NCBI GenBank assembly: GCA_030562195.1
Contig: CM060201.1
Coordinates: 27,510,067 to 27,574,066, forward strand
Direction: 5' to 3'
Length of the DNA stretch: 64,000 nt
DNA from: Nipponacmea schrenckii
Lineage: Eukaryota > Mollusca > Gastropoda > Lottiidae
Both the position numbers and the translations under genes were made by a program. The stretch's first letter is position 1. Every line of letters starts with the position of its first letter. The notes under the pieces were generated by a model that ran no database searches, was not told where the DNA came from, and saw only the letters and a list, made by a program, of their open reading frames with translations. Shown one piece after another: positions 37,901 through 61,821 of this stretch.

Positions 37901-40900
37901 ATAGCCTCTAATTTTGTCTCAAGTCTCAGAATGAAGGTACTTGACAAGATATCAAATTGATTAAAACTGCGTGGCAAAACTTGAAAATCCATTTTCAATT
38001 TGAATTATTTAAATGAACCTTTTTTCTTAATTTTTAGCTAATTATAGTAACTGGAACTCAAACAAATCTACACCATTTCAACTTGCTCCTCTGCCAAATA
38101 TTCGTCAAACAAAATCTCTTCAAAAAAGTTACTCCCCCTTTTGCAGCAACAAATGATGGCAATATTCTTTTTGAATTTGGTCTAGGCATATTTTGAAGTT
38201 TAAATCTTCAAGTCTCTTGATATATTAGCTAAGGTCACGAATTCTCATAACGAAATTAGCTGTAAGGATTATCTAAGGTCTTAACAATCTCTCACTTTTG
38301 CTAGAATATCCAAGCTCTTTTAAGGTCGTTTTGAGAGTACATGACCAATAGAATAGCAAGCTGAATTGTAGCCTCCAGTCTAAAATAGAGTACATTTTGC
38401 AAAAATAGGATCACATAGATGATGACTAAAAAATAGAAGCTATTGAGTTTGGAGTTCCTTTTGAAAATCAGGTTCCTCAAAATAAGGTTTTAGTTTTTGA
38501 GATAAAAAGGCTGTTGAATTTTTTTGTTTGTCATTATTATTTTGGCCCTATTTGTTAGAAAACTGTATTTTTCACAGCCTAACTACGTTGGAATTGTCAA
38601 TGTTGGTTTTTCGCCTCGAAAACTTATTGAAAAGAAAGCAGATTTTGTAAGGTGAGTATGTTAGGTTTGAGGCTGTATTTTTGAATTTTTTTTATTCCTA
38701 ATGGATTAATTATTAACAAAAACTTTATGTGTTTTTATACAACTGCTTTTGACTGTCTGTCAAATAAGATTTTTATAATTTAACAATTTTGAAGCTGTTC
38801 ATTGGTTTAAAAGCTCGGCTTGTGAACACACTAGAGAATTTAACTGTGATCAGATTTGAATGAAACTGAGGATACTTACGTCTGTTATTTAGTTACTGCC
38901 CTTGATTCAGCAAAAAAAAGAAGCCATTTTTTTTAGGTGATTTTAAAGAAATTTTACTACCCTTTAATGTTTTGGGTTTTGATTGACATTCATTTGGGCT
39001 AAAAGAGGTCTGATGAATTTAATTGTTGATTTTAATCAAAAAACTTATAGAAAACAGTTAAATCATATTAAGTAACATCATGGGTTACAAATGGGTAGAG
39101 AAAGCAAGGGGAAAAAAGAATAAATGCTCTTTCAAAGGGTCAAGGCTGCCATGAAATGGTCTTTTCTGTGGTTGTATATGTTGAAGCATTCCATTCCTCG
39201 TCCTTCATCCTTTTTGATCTTCGAGACTATAGTAATACAAGTGACGTACATTTAAAGCTAGATATCATCAAATCAAAATGGCTCAAGAATCTTTCTAGGA
39301 AATCTCAAACTACCCAATTAAATCACTTGATAAAGTGGCTTTGTTCTCATTTCTTGGTTTAATACTGGTAATTGATACCATGTTAAAATTTGTACAATGA
39401 GGTTGAATCAACGATTCACTATTAACTTCCCATTAACTTCACAACAGTCTTGGACTACAGTTCCTTGCTTTGCTCTATGTTATTGTTCACAAAATTTTGT
39501 TGCTGAGATACAATTAAGAATGAAAACTAATTTTTCATAATTCATCGAAAAAAAAATACAATATCTAGAATATTAAAACAGAGTTCGTAGATTATTTCTC
39601 AAGTTTTATTTTCCTAATAGGACTGTTTGTCAAACCAAGTATGGTAGTTCTCCATTAGTTAAACTGAATGGCCATGTTGGAGCTCAGTTTCCCTATATAG
39701 CTCCACCATTAGATTATATCCTTACAGAACTATTGAAAAATGCCTGCAGGTATGGTGATATTGATTGATATTATTTATTGATATATTTACTATTGATTGT
39801 GTGTAGAACTTCTATTTGGGTCTGTTTGATTCATTGTTTTTGAGCTCAGGCCCCATATGGTCTGTTTGATCAATGTTTTTAAATCTTAGCTACCAAGGTC
39901 ACCATATGGTGTGTTAGATTTTATTTTTAGGAGTCTTGTCTACTAAGGACTATATAAATTGAACGCTAATGAAAGAATATAATAATGTTTTTGTGTTCAA
40001 AAGCTTAATAATTGACAGATAAATGTTTAATCACTATTAGTACGTAGGTACCATTACTTTGATTAGTAGAATTCAGCCATATTCACTATAGCTTGTAGAA
40101 CAATGAAAAAACTATTTATTTTCAAACACAGAAAGGCTTTGAATATATTTAAACGGGACATCTTATTGTGCAGACACACCAAACAGTCTTGATCAGCGAT
40201 TGTTGTCACTGATCCAAATTTTGAGTAAAATTTCATATGTGCACTTGCTTCAAAGACAAGATTATCACGTTGTTAACAAGATTTGTAATATCAAACAAGT
40301 TTGGTAATGGTCGCCGTCTTATCTTCTACAAAACAGAGTGTCATCTAATGACATTCATTCTAGTTGGCAAAACTCATCGACCAAGCCATTTGTGTGCCCC
40401 TTGTCATTAAAGTCAAAATGAAATTTTTACAAAAATGCTCTTTCTAGTTCAAAATGTTTTGTGTTACTATTTCAGAGCAACGGTAGAATCCCATGTTGAT
40501 AATTCACAAAATTTACCTTCAGTTAATGTTACTATAGCTGTTAATGACGAAGATTTTGTCATCAGGTATGTAGAAGAGAACAAAATTTGATCCTAAGATC
40601 TCTCAAAAAACAGAATTCAGTTTATTTCAGGGCAATATTTGTGAAATTATGTGTAAACAGGTTTAGCAAGAGAATTTCATACTTTCTGTAGTCTTTGAAA
40701 AGAATTATTTTGAGGTCATCTAGATAAACGTGTCATGAACATTAACAATGATCTAATCTTACCAATAGCTAGATTATAACAATATAGTCAATAGATGAAT
40801 AGAATGAGATGTATTGGAAGGCTACAGTTCAATAACAACACATAACTAAATGATATTTAACGAGGTAACAGGTGTTACACAAAGTTATATTGATAATTAC

Positions 40901-43900
40901 AAATAAATAAGTAAAGGCCATAGATTCAGGGGTTGCTTTTGATCTTGAAATAAATAGTCGTCAAACCTCCAAAAAGTTAACTAAACAAGGCATCGAACCT
41001 CAAGAGTTCTTTAAATGCAGAAAATTCTGGAAACATATGAATTTGAAGCCTCAAATTTTGACCCCAATCTTTGGACACAATTACCACAAAACCACAAGAG
41101 CTGTTGATTTTTTTTCTCTCCAATTTGCTCATTTTTTTAACTTTGCTTTGTTGATGACAAGACTAAGGTATACTACCAATCCAACTACTATCCAACTGTA
41201 AACTATAATTTCAGTGCCATGAATGTGTGGTAATAATTTATAATAATTGGTACTTTTACTGAACATACTGTTATACATCACATCACAATGAAAAATAACA
41301 ATAACAAAGAACACTTGGAAAGCCAAATAACTTGATGCCATATTGATTCCAAAGCTATGGAATTAAACAAGTAGGTCTTGTAGAATGAAATACAAGTATT
41401 GAGGAATGAATAACTTTATTATACAACTTACATTATATTACAGATTTATATACATCAGCACATAGTCTTATATCTATCATGTCCATATAACAACATTTTC
41501 TACATTTCTTGCTGATATCTTTAATCTCTAACCATTATCACAAAAGTTTGATTTTTTTTTCGATTCTTCAGCTAAATCCATCAGGTGAAGACCGATATTC
41601 ATAAGAACTTGATGTATCGTTGGTGTTTGATTGACGACTGGATAATTGTGCCACATCCCAATATGCTCGACCACTAAACATATTCACATCCTCACTTTGT
41701 TTCAAGGCATTCCAGCGAACTTTATTAATGGGAGGGAGTATAACTGGAGTAATATCGGAAGATCGAGGGCTATTACAATTGCTGCTGCCACCTAATTCAC
41801 GTCTGGAACTTAACTGACTTCCACTTGATCCTCGACTAGTTAGAGATCTAGGTGTAGTAATGGCAGGCAATACATTAAATGTCTTTGAGGTCACTTTTTT
41901 CTCCTGGAGCAAACCATTGAGTGGGTTAAATAACTCTCTTGGTTTATCAGGAAAACTGCTTACATCATGTTTGGATAAGATTGTTTTTTCACGTTGAAGA
42001 TACTCTTCTGAAAGGACTATGTTTTCGTTGTCATGGTAATTTGTTTCGCACACACTGTTCATATATTGGGCATGATTTTGATACAGACTGCTGCGGCGTG
42101 AACTTTGACCGGAAGAATGGCGTGAAGATAAATGTGAAGCTTCACGACTAGAGGTCAAACGATATGTTTGGTTGCCGATGTTTGGATTATTTTCAATGTT
42201 GTTATTCATTTTCACACCTTCAAATCATCTAAAAATATTAAGTTTTACAAAGCTATTTTAAAGGGACTTTATAAGTTAATAATGGAGTGACCATTTTTGT
42301 GAAAATTATTTGTATCAGAAAAAAGAAATTCTTAGTACATTGTAAGGGGAATTAAATGGAGATCAAACAATTTAGATATTATGATATCATAAAAGTGGGT
42401 GTTAAATCAAGAATCTTTGAAACTTACATAAAAGTTATATTTCCATTTGAAATTTCACTATTACATGTTTGCATTTGTTGACTTTTTTTGCCAATGGTTT
42501 CCTAGAAGATCTGTGGTCCCTTGCCTGACTAATTCCTCACAACATATAAAACTCTCCATAATCCACAGTTAACATCCAATCAGAAGTCTCGAAACAAATC
42601 AGATATTGATATTTCCCAGTAATTAACCAACCATATAACACAATAGAAAACACTGGTTATTTAACACTATTATCAGATTTATACCCACTAAGTCTGTTAT
42701 GGCCTTTTTATGAATTAATCAGATTTGATATAGTTTCTATTTTCACATGTTCAATCAGTTTGTTCTCTTGAGACCTTTTATTTGATATACTGGTCTTAAT
42801 CAATTCCTTACACCATAAAAAAATAGTACTATTGTCAGTCAACAAGCTATATGGTTGTATAAACAGAAGAGTGAAGATCCTACCACATTCCTTTCTGGTC
42901 TGAGAGTAATTGTCTGATAGTCTTAAATTATTCAAATTTAATAGACTTCTCATGTTAAAGATACAATTGTACTTTACTAGATAAAAGACTTCAAGTGCTA
43001 TACTTCATACATTATTTCTATAGGAAGGTAAATTCAAAACAAAACATAATTTACAAAACAAATTCGTACAAAACTATAACACAAGTAAAGGAGATTCACA
43101 ACAATTTTGAATATCTTCATTGAATTTATGTATCTAATTTTCAACTGAGCCTTAAAATATCACATTTAAAAAGGTAGAGATTCATAATTTTGGTGAACTA
43201 TGAGATGATTTATTGTCATTTAGAAAGTGGTGTTGCAACAATATTTTCATTTATTGGGATAACACTTTCTTGGTATAGCACAGATTCTAGTGCTGAAAAT
43301 TTGTTGAGACTCGAACATTCGGGTCTCAGCCAATTGTCAGCACTAGGATCTGTGCTATACCAAGAAAGTGTTATCCCAATAACGAAAATATTGTTTGGTG
43401 AAATATGTTTATGTGTGATATTTCCATGTAGGCCAACAAACCATATGTAGTTACTTAAAAGTCAAGACTTAGAATTATAATAGATTGAATAATGAAGAAC
43501 GATATCAATAATTGGTCATCACAGTAATTGTTTCAAAATCTGATCATTAGTTCCATCGCCAGAACCACAAATAAAGAGCATTAGGTTTTTAAGATAATAT
43601 AAATAAAATATCTATGGCATTTCATTAGTTAGAGCTGCAGTATCTGAAAATAAAATTGATACATCGATGTATACGGTGGCTGAGCAAATTAGAGCCTCAA
43701 GCGCTGATTAGGATGTCTGAGATTCAATCAAGATAGTACATTAAATCCCTGGTTCTTCTCAGTAAGAGGTTGTTATAAACCTCTGCATTATCCCAATAAA
43801 ATGCAATAATGTGGGATTTGAAACTACAATTTATGTCATAAGCGTAGTTCACTCTTTACTGTGATGAATAATTTATTTGATATCCAAAATTACTTCAGTT

Positions 43901-44579
43901 TTCATGCTACTAGCCAGTCATTATGTATCTGTGAGTTTAAGTGTGTTGTTGGTGTGTAATATTATTTTCGTCTATTACTGTCTCTATAAAAGTCTGAGTG
44001 TAGTAATTGATATTAATATTAGTATTTATTTTATTTGTTTTAGAATATCCGGATCGTGGCCATGGTATACCAACTAGTGTGGTAAATAAAGTCTGGGACT
44101 ATAATTTTACCACATCTGGTACAACATCTGATGATCGTTTGGATGGTGGATTGTTTGGTCAGGTGATGAATTCCTCTCAGAATAGTGCTATGCCTGGTAA
44201 AATGCATGGGTTAGTATTCAGGATATGATGTATCTTTAACTTTCTTTGGGCGGGCAACTAATCAAGAGTGTCTTTTATTTATACTAGAATAATGCAGAGC
44301 TGCTTCAGGTCAAATGCAGGGGCACTTCAGGCCATATAAGGAGGTGAGATTGATCTTATGATCTTAGGTGAAATGCCATTATAAATATCCATTGTATTTC
44401 ATTTTATTGTCAAGTGATGATCTGTTCCTTTCAGTTATGGTTTTGGTCTACCAACTTCATTAGCCTACTCTCAATATCTTGGAGGAAGTCTGACTTTAGA
44501 AACCATGCCAGGTATTGGTACAGACGTCTATTTACGTCTGGCACATATTGATGGAAAGAAAGAAAGTTTCCGTATCTAA
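28967..44579 (+). CDS. BCKDK: Branched-chain 2-oxoacid dehydrogenase kinase, mitochondrial (11 exons)
   Basis: Exons: 28967-29167, 36014-36082, 36573-36683, 36973-37020, 37277-37396, 37685-37783, 38578-38651, 39621-39749, 40476-40565, 44044-44209, 44435-44579; about 416 residues, as in animals. The basic N-terminus [17 protein letters not shown] suits a mitochondrial presequence. The helical domain has [35 protein letters not shown] and [17 protein letters not shown]. The GHKL ATP domain has the N-box [20 protein letters not shown] and GYGFGLPTS, and ends GTDVYLRL...ESFRI. It phosphorylates and inactivates the E1 subunit of the complex that oxidises branched-chain keto acids. All junctions join in frame except that exon 10 has one extra G at about 44051, just before DRGHG. 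A minus-strand gene is nested in intron 9. Confidence 0.95.
30655..30728 (-). repeat. Dispersed repeat (acagtagaacctgtatt family), inverted copy
   Basis: Reverse complement reads tacagtagatcctgtattag, gaccactcaagacctc and ggtggtctctcat, matching 27834-27908. Confidence 0.6.
33464..34196. mobile_element. Pearl-like tandem-core element, copy B
   Basis: Left end tttatatgcccacatgaata, right end catatgttactttgcctggc then aagctatctt. About four units of 150 bp like those at 19139-20235, with attttattgtgggtgcaata as the best conserved part. The gtcggcccgtcggtccg stretch of copy A is missing here. Confidence 0.7.
36226..36250 (+). repeat. Isolated end motif of the THAP-linked repeat
   Basis: aaagggattgtaaagaggtt, in reverse orientation to the copies at 1360-1380 and 48583-48600. 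Nothing else of the element recognised nearby. Also at about 14958. Confidence 0.4.
41415..41420 (-). terminator. Polyadenylation signal of the nested gene
   Basis: AATAAA on the minus strand (tttatt on +), about 150 bases after the stop of the nested serine-rich gene. Confidence 0.5.
41568..42209 (-). CDS. Serine-rich protein of unknown function, nested in BCKDK intron 9
   Basis: 213 residues from the ATG at 42209 ([18 protein letters not shown]) to the stop at 41568. A tttttag acceptor lies about 20 bases upstream, so the 5' UTR may be spliced. I do not recognise the family. It is hydrophilic and disordered-looking, with repeated SSR motifs ([32 protein letters not shown]), a proline patch [11 protein letters not shown], and a Trp/Tyr cluster [11 protein letters not shown]. 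No signal peptide or membrane segment. An AATAAA on the minus strand at 41420-41415, about 150 bases below the stop, supports an expressed gene. SR-like repeats could suit phosphorylation; that is speculation. Confidence 0.7.
   Translation of the reverse strand: MNNNIENNPNIGNQTYRLTSSREASHLSSRHSSGQSSRRSSLYQNHAQYMNSVCETNYHDNENIVLSEEYLQREKTILSKHDVSSFPDKPRELFNPLNGLLQEKKVTSKTFNVLPAITTPRSLTSRGSSGSQLSSRRELGGSSNCNSPRSSDITPVILPPINKVRWNALKQSEDVNMFSGRAYWDVAQLSSRQSNTNDTSSSYEYRSSPDGFS
43237..43395. mobile_element. Long hairpin (foldback MITE), 159 bp
   Basis: The left arm starts aacaatattttcatttattg and runs through ggataacactttcttggtat, agcacagat; the right arm is its near-perfect reverse complement ending gaaaatattgtt. 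Arms are about 60 bases, loop about 35. It lies in BCKDK intron 9. A partial match to the end (attatcccaataaaatg) is at about 43788. Confidence 0.85.
44044..44209 (+). CDS. BCKDK: BCKDK exon 10, with an apparent one-base insertion
   Basis: Acceptor tttgttttag, donor GG|GTTAGT. Exon 9 ends in phase 2 (AG), giving AGA ATA TCC (R-I-S), the family's sequence. The next bases are GGATCG, whereas D-R-G-H-G needs GATCG. From 44052 the frame is open and conserved to the donor. As written, translation would run into WPWYTN and stop. Confidence 0.85.
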
Positions 44580-44717
44580 TTATAACAGTCTTCACCATTT
44601 TACTTCTATACAATCATTACAAGGCTTTGATGTACATGTATCTGCTTATTATATATCTTAATGTTAGTCGGGGTCTATTCCAAACATAACATGACCAGTC
44701 CATTTTTTTTAGGTAGA

Positions 44718-44723
44718 ATAAAT
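44718..44723 (+). terminator. Possible polyadenylation signal of BCKDK
   Basis: AATAAA about 140 bases after the stop codon. Other AATAAA hexamers occur farther downstream, so the true end is not fixed. Confidence 0.4.
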
Positions 44724-46868
44724 AGTAATAGACACTATACTGACTAAACTTATTTTGTCTTGAATGCCACTTAGAATACCTTCAGATGAAGTGGACTGGC
44801 TGTGTTTATGTTATGAACCATGATGAGCAGAAATATGTTTGCTTGACTATATGAACTTATTATACATTGAGTATTATTGTTAGGATTGAAACTTCTTTAA
44901 GGTATGAAAGCATTATATTAAGGAAAGCAATAATATATATATCAGTACTTAAAATGGTTCAGTTGTCTGAAGATAGCATTGCTTGAAACGTGAAACTCTG
45001 AGTAACTGTTCTGTTTTAATATTTCTATATATTGGAATTATATTTGTGCTTTTCATATAAAATGGTTGGAGATATTAGGTGACTAATGTGGGAATGTGAT
45101 AGTCAGATTCAATATTTCTGCCTTAATCATCATCTAAATATTTACTCATTATTATTTGTGTTCAAACATAGGAAACTACAAATAGTTCTAACAGAGAAAT
45201 GGCAATCACGAAATGTAGTTCACGGCCCTATAATTAACACCATTTCTAAGCCTTTAAATGCCTTGAAGAAATAAATGAAATATAGTATAAATAACAAATA
45301 ATAAATTTGACTTATTTAAATTATTTCCATGTTAGAACCGAACATGGTTTGATAAGGTGTACAAGTTAACCAATGATATTGCCTGAAATCAAATAGTGTG
45401 TCACAGCCTATTGAATGCTTCGAAATGAATTAAGATTGTGTGGGTAGTCATGCTTGTTTGTTAGTGTTGAATTTTTTGTGTTCTGTTTATTTTCTATATG
45501 AGATATAATTAACAAAATTTCATGTGCAATTTTCAGGGAAAATTATCACTGTATCAGAACTCGAAAGCCAAAGAAATGATACTAGTCAATGCGTGATGTT
45601 GCACATGTTTTTTTTTTTTTTGAAGGAATTTCTACATGAAATATATTCAGTTGATAAGGACATAAAGACCAAAATCAGACCAATTTTTTATTTAATATTA
45701 GTCCAGTTGACTTCTGTAACAAATATCTTTGAATTTTTTTTTTAAAAGCTTATATGAACACATTTATATTTTTATTTATATCAGGTGGTTGTAAACAGCT
45801 ACTCATCCATTTTTAAATTTAATGATTCTTTCAAGGATACAATAGTTTGATCAATGTAAGACAACCAAGACAACAATTTCTTACTTATCCAACCGGCTGA
45901 TATTGTGCTATCGTTTGGCCTGACATTATGACCTCAAGTGATATTCTATGTTCTATTGTATTTAAGTTATGTAATTTGAAACATAAGATATGTAATTTAC
46001 TCTGTCAAATGGATGAATAAGGAATTTCTAACCTTTGTTTATATATAGTGGACACTTTGCTTCTTCTTGCCCACATCAAATTTTTAAGTTCATATTTCTG
46101 TAGTTCCAGCAAAATATCTTGAATATATGATGGCATCAATTGTACAGAAAACAATCATGATAATTTTAAATAAGGACATTCTAAAGCGACAAAGATTTCG
46201 TTAAATGTTTCTGGATTTAATGGCACTATACTGGAATTTAAATGGATCAAATAGAAGGTACAAATATTCCACAGGAGAAGGTTAAGTAAAATTCTTTCAC
46301 ATGTCCCAAATCATTTCCAGTTTTGATTTAATATAGTGAAATATTACTTTCATTTATTTTATGTTTTTCTTAGTTCCTTATTTGTTTATATTCTTAGTAA
46401 TACATTGTATAAATCTAGTATTGGTCTTATATCATGCTTTCATGCTTGAGTTCTATGCCTCGCTTATGGTCATTTATAGCATAAATGTGTGCAAAAAAAA
46501 AAAATATGACCATTTGTTTGTTTGTGATTTATTGAGCTTATTCTTACTGATCAAAAGTAGAATTGTTGTATTTTAACAATCAATTTTATTAATCAAATAT
46601 TTTAGTGAAATATATTATGTGTATATGATTGTGTGTATTATTAGAGGATACATATTTATTGTTTTGGTCATAGGTGTGTATCATGTATCATATTATGTTT
46701 ATGTTTCTGATATGAAACAAGGAATTTGATGCCAAATGTATATTTTCAAGTATTCACTGATATTTCATAAAGGTTCTGTTAAGTATAGTATGAATAGAAC
46801 ATATATTCCTGTTTAAAAGGAATATAAAGTGCATTTAAAAAAAAAAATGCATATATTATGTTTGTTAA

Positions 46869-47379
46869 AGGGATAATAGGCGTTAGAACGAACATAAAAT
46901 TTTAAGTTCACTCAAATTTGGACAATAACAGTATATATCCATCAGTGGACTTACCTATACATCAAAATCCCTCTAAAATCCGATAAATCCCCAAAATAAA
47001 GTAGTTAATCATAAAAACCTTGAGCCATCCATCAAGCGATTTTCAAATCGTGTAAATATAGAGGGAAGTAACTCTAACATGTGAGTTTTCACGCGTCCTT
47101 GACCCCTACTGTTGAATTCCACAATGATGTTTTAGCGTTGATTTCCCAAAAGACGTTGTTATTCAATCAAACTAAAAATTGTGAATTCATCAGTGGTCAT
47201 GATTGTGTGTTTAAAATCAATTTATTGTTTTGTATGTGTGTTTGTAAAATGTTATGGATAGAAACGATTTGATGATGTATACTTATTTATTATATTTCTA
47301 AGGTTATGTTAATATAGTATGAATAGAAATATATTGCCGTTTAGGAACTAAAAGTGTCATTCTAACGCCTATTATCCCT
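46869..47379. mobile_element. TTAA-flanked MITE, copy 2 (511 bp)
   Basis: Perfect 20-bp inverted ends AGGGATAATAGGCGTTAGAA, flanked by TTAA on both sides. Shares about 280 bp on the left with 12599-13066; the right part (from about 47145) is unrelated except for the terminal 25 bp. Confidence 0.87.
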
Positions 47380-47531
47380 TTAAGAGTTTTGCTGAACTTA
47401 GTTCCTGAGCTTAATGAATATAGGCAACAAACACCAAGTTAAATATAAGTTCACTAATGGTTTGCTTTAAAATAATATTATCAAGTTAAGAAAATGAATT
47501 CAGGAATAGCTTCTCCATGTCATTTAAGTTA

Positions 47532-47718
47532 AGACTTATACCTTGTCTCCAATAGTCGCTTGGAATACATCCATAATAGACTGTAAACATTTTGGCTTGT
47601 TGTGTACAGACTTGTCAAAGAGTCTGATTGGCTGTATTTGCTAATATACAATCCAAATGGCTGCTTTTATAAAGTTGAATGATACAAGAAAGGCGACTAT
47701 TGCTGTCATGGTATAAGA
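47532..47718. mobile_element. Inverted-repeat MITE, family M3, copy 2
   Basis: Left end agacttataccttgtctcca followed by atagtcgc; right end gcgactattgctgtcatggt followed by ataagatg. Same ends as 25871-25978 and 54887-55046. Confidence 0.7.
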
Positions 47719-48483
47719 TGAAGTTCCTAATAGCTCGACACTGTGTTGATGGGCAATAAGATACTACTTATATTATCATATTATAGTCCTATTTTGGATA
47801 TTAAACATCTTATATAAGCTACCACATATGAATTATATATATTCTCTGCTTGCTGCAGTTTTGCACATATCCATGTGAATCTAGGCATTTTGCAACAATT
47901 ATTTCTTTACAAGCTTGGTGGTGTCATCAATGAAGATTTTTATGTTTATTATTGTATCATTTTTCCATTTTGGAAATCTGCAGTCAGTTTTGAATTAATA
48001 TAGGTTATTATTGATCCTATAGGTTCTTATATATAATATTTCATATTTCACTATAAGTTTTGGATATTCTACTATGTAGAATATGGTTATGATTAATTTT
48101 GTAGGATTAATTAATGTCATGTTTTCATCTTCATTAAAAAAAATGTAGCATAGAAAGTCTTATTGTATTGTCAAAAAGAGAATTAGCATTCTGAATGAGC
48201 TGATCATAGCAAATATGATTTGTCTAAAGGACAAACAAACTATAAACACTGTTTAGCCAACTAGCTTATAGCAGTTTGTGTTTAAGCTTCACTCACAGAC
48301 TGGGAACTAAAATGGAGTGTATATGTTTTCTAAATACTGGACACTGATATTTAATTGGCACTATTCCAATTTTCAGACATCTGCAGTTCCTGTAATTCTA
48401 CTGAAAACTCATGACTTCACTTATCACAAAATTACTTGTATCTCATAAGGCCTTCACAATTAGTGATCTTGTCAAACACTTCG

Positions 48484-48602
48484 TTTTAGTGGAATTGCAG
48501 GAACCGTAGAAGTTTGATTGGAAACGGTACTAATCGATTATCAGTGTATCCGATGACACACGTAACAATTTTAAAAAACCTCTTTACATTCCCTTAAATG
48601 TC
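48484..48602 (-). repeat. Second copy of the THAP-linked repeat
   Basis: gttttagtggaattgcagga at the left and cctctttacattcccttaaa at the right, as at 1244-1382. Same orientation and nearly the same spacing, with diverged middle. Confidence 0.55.
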
Positions 48603-49038
48603 AAGCCAATGCATAGAGATTACTTTGTCAAATCCCTGCTAACTACAATCAGCTGTTTATGATGTGCTGACTGAATACAGACTCAAATATTCTTAAAAGT
48701 AACGTTTAATGATAAAACTAGACCATATTGTTCCATTATTCAGTTCTTTGATCATTTACAAAATTTATATACATCCAGTTAAATTAGCTTTATAACATTC
48801 ATAGAAAATTTTAAGCATTAAGATTTCTGGTTCATCTTCAGAACTGTAATCAAATGTTTTTTTCTACAAGAACATTACTTCCTTTTCTACATTTAACACA
48901 GTATCGAATTTGCAAACATATATGACACAATTTTGTGGAGAATCCAGTAAATGCAAATTTAAATAATTACGGTTGATGCAATGTCATGACCTCCATTTTA
49001 ACAAGATTGCTTCTAAGTCCTTTATATACATGTGAAAC

Positions 49039-61821
<12,783 letters not shown>

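Larger units (their letters stand above)
44580..49038. other. Convergent intergenic region BCKDK / KDM2
   Basis: Contains the BCKDK 3' UTR (AATAAA at 44718-44723), a TTAA-type MITE (46869-47379), an M3 MITE (47532-47718), a THAP-linked repeat (48484-48602) and the KDM2 3' UTR. No further coding sequence recognised. Confidence 0.6.
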
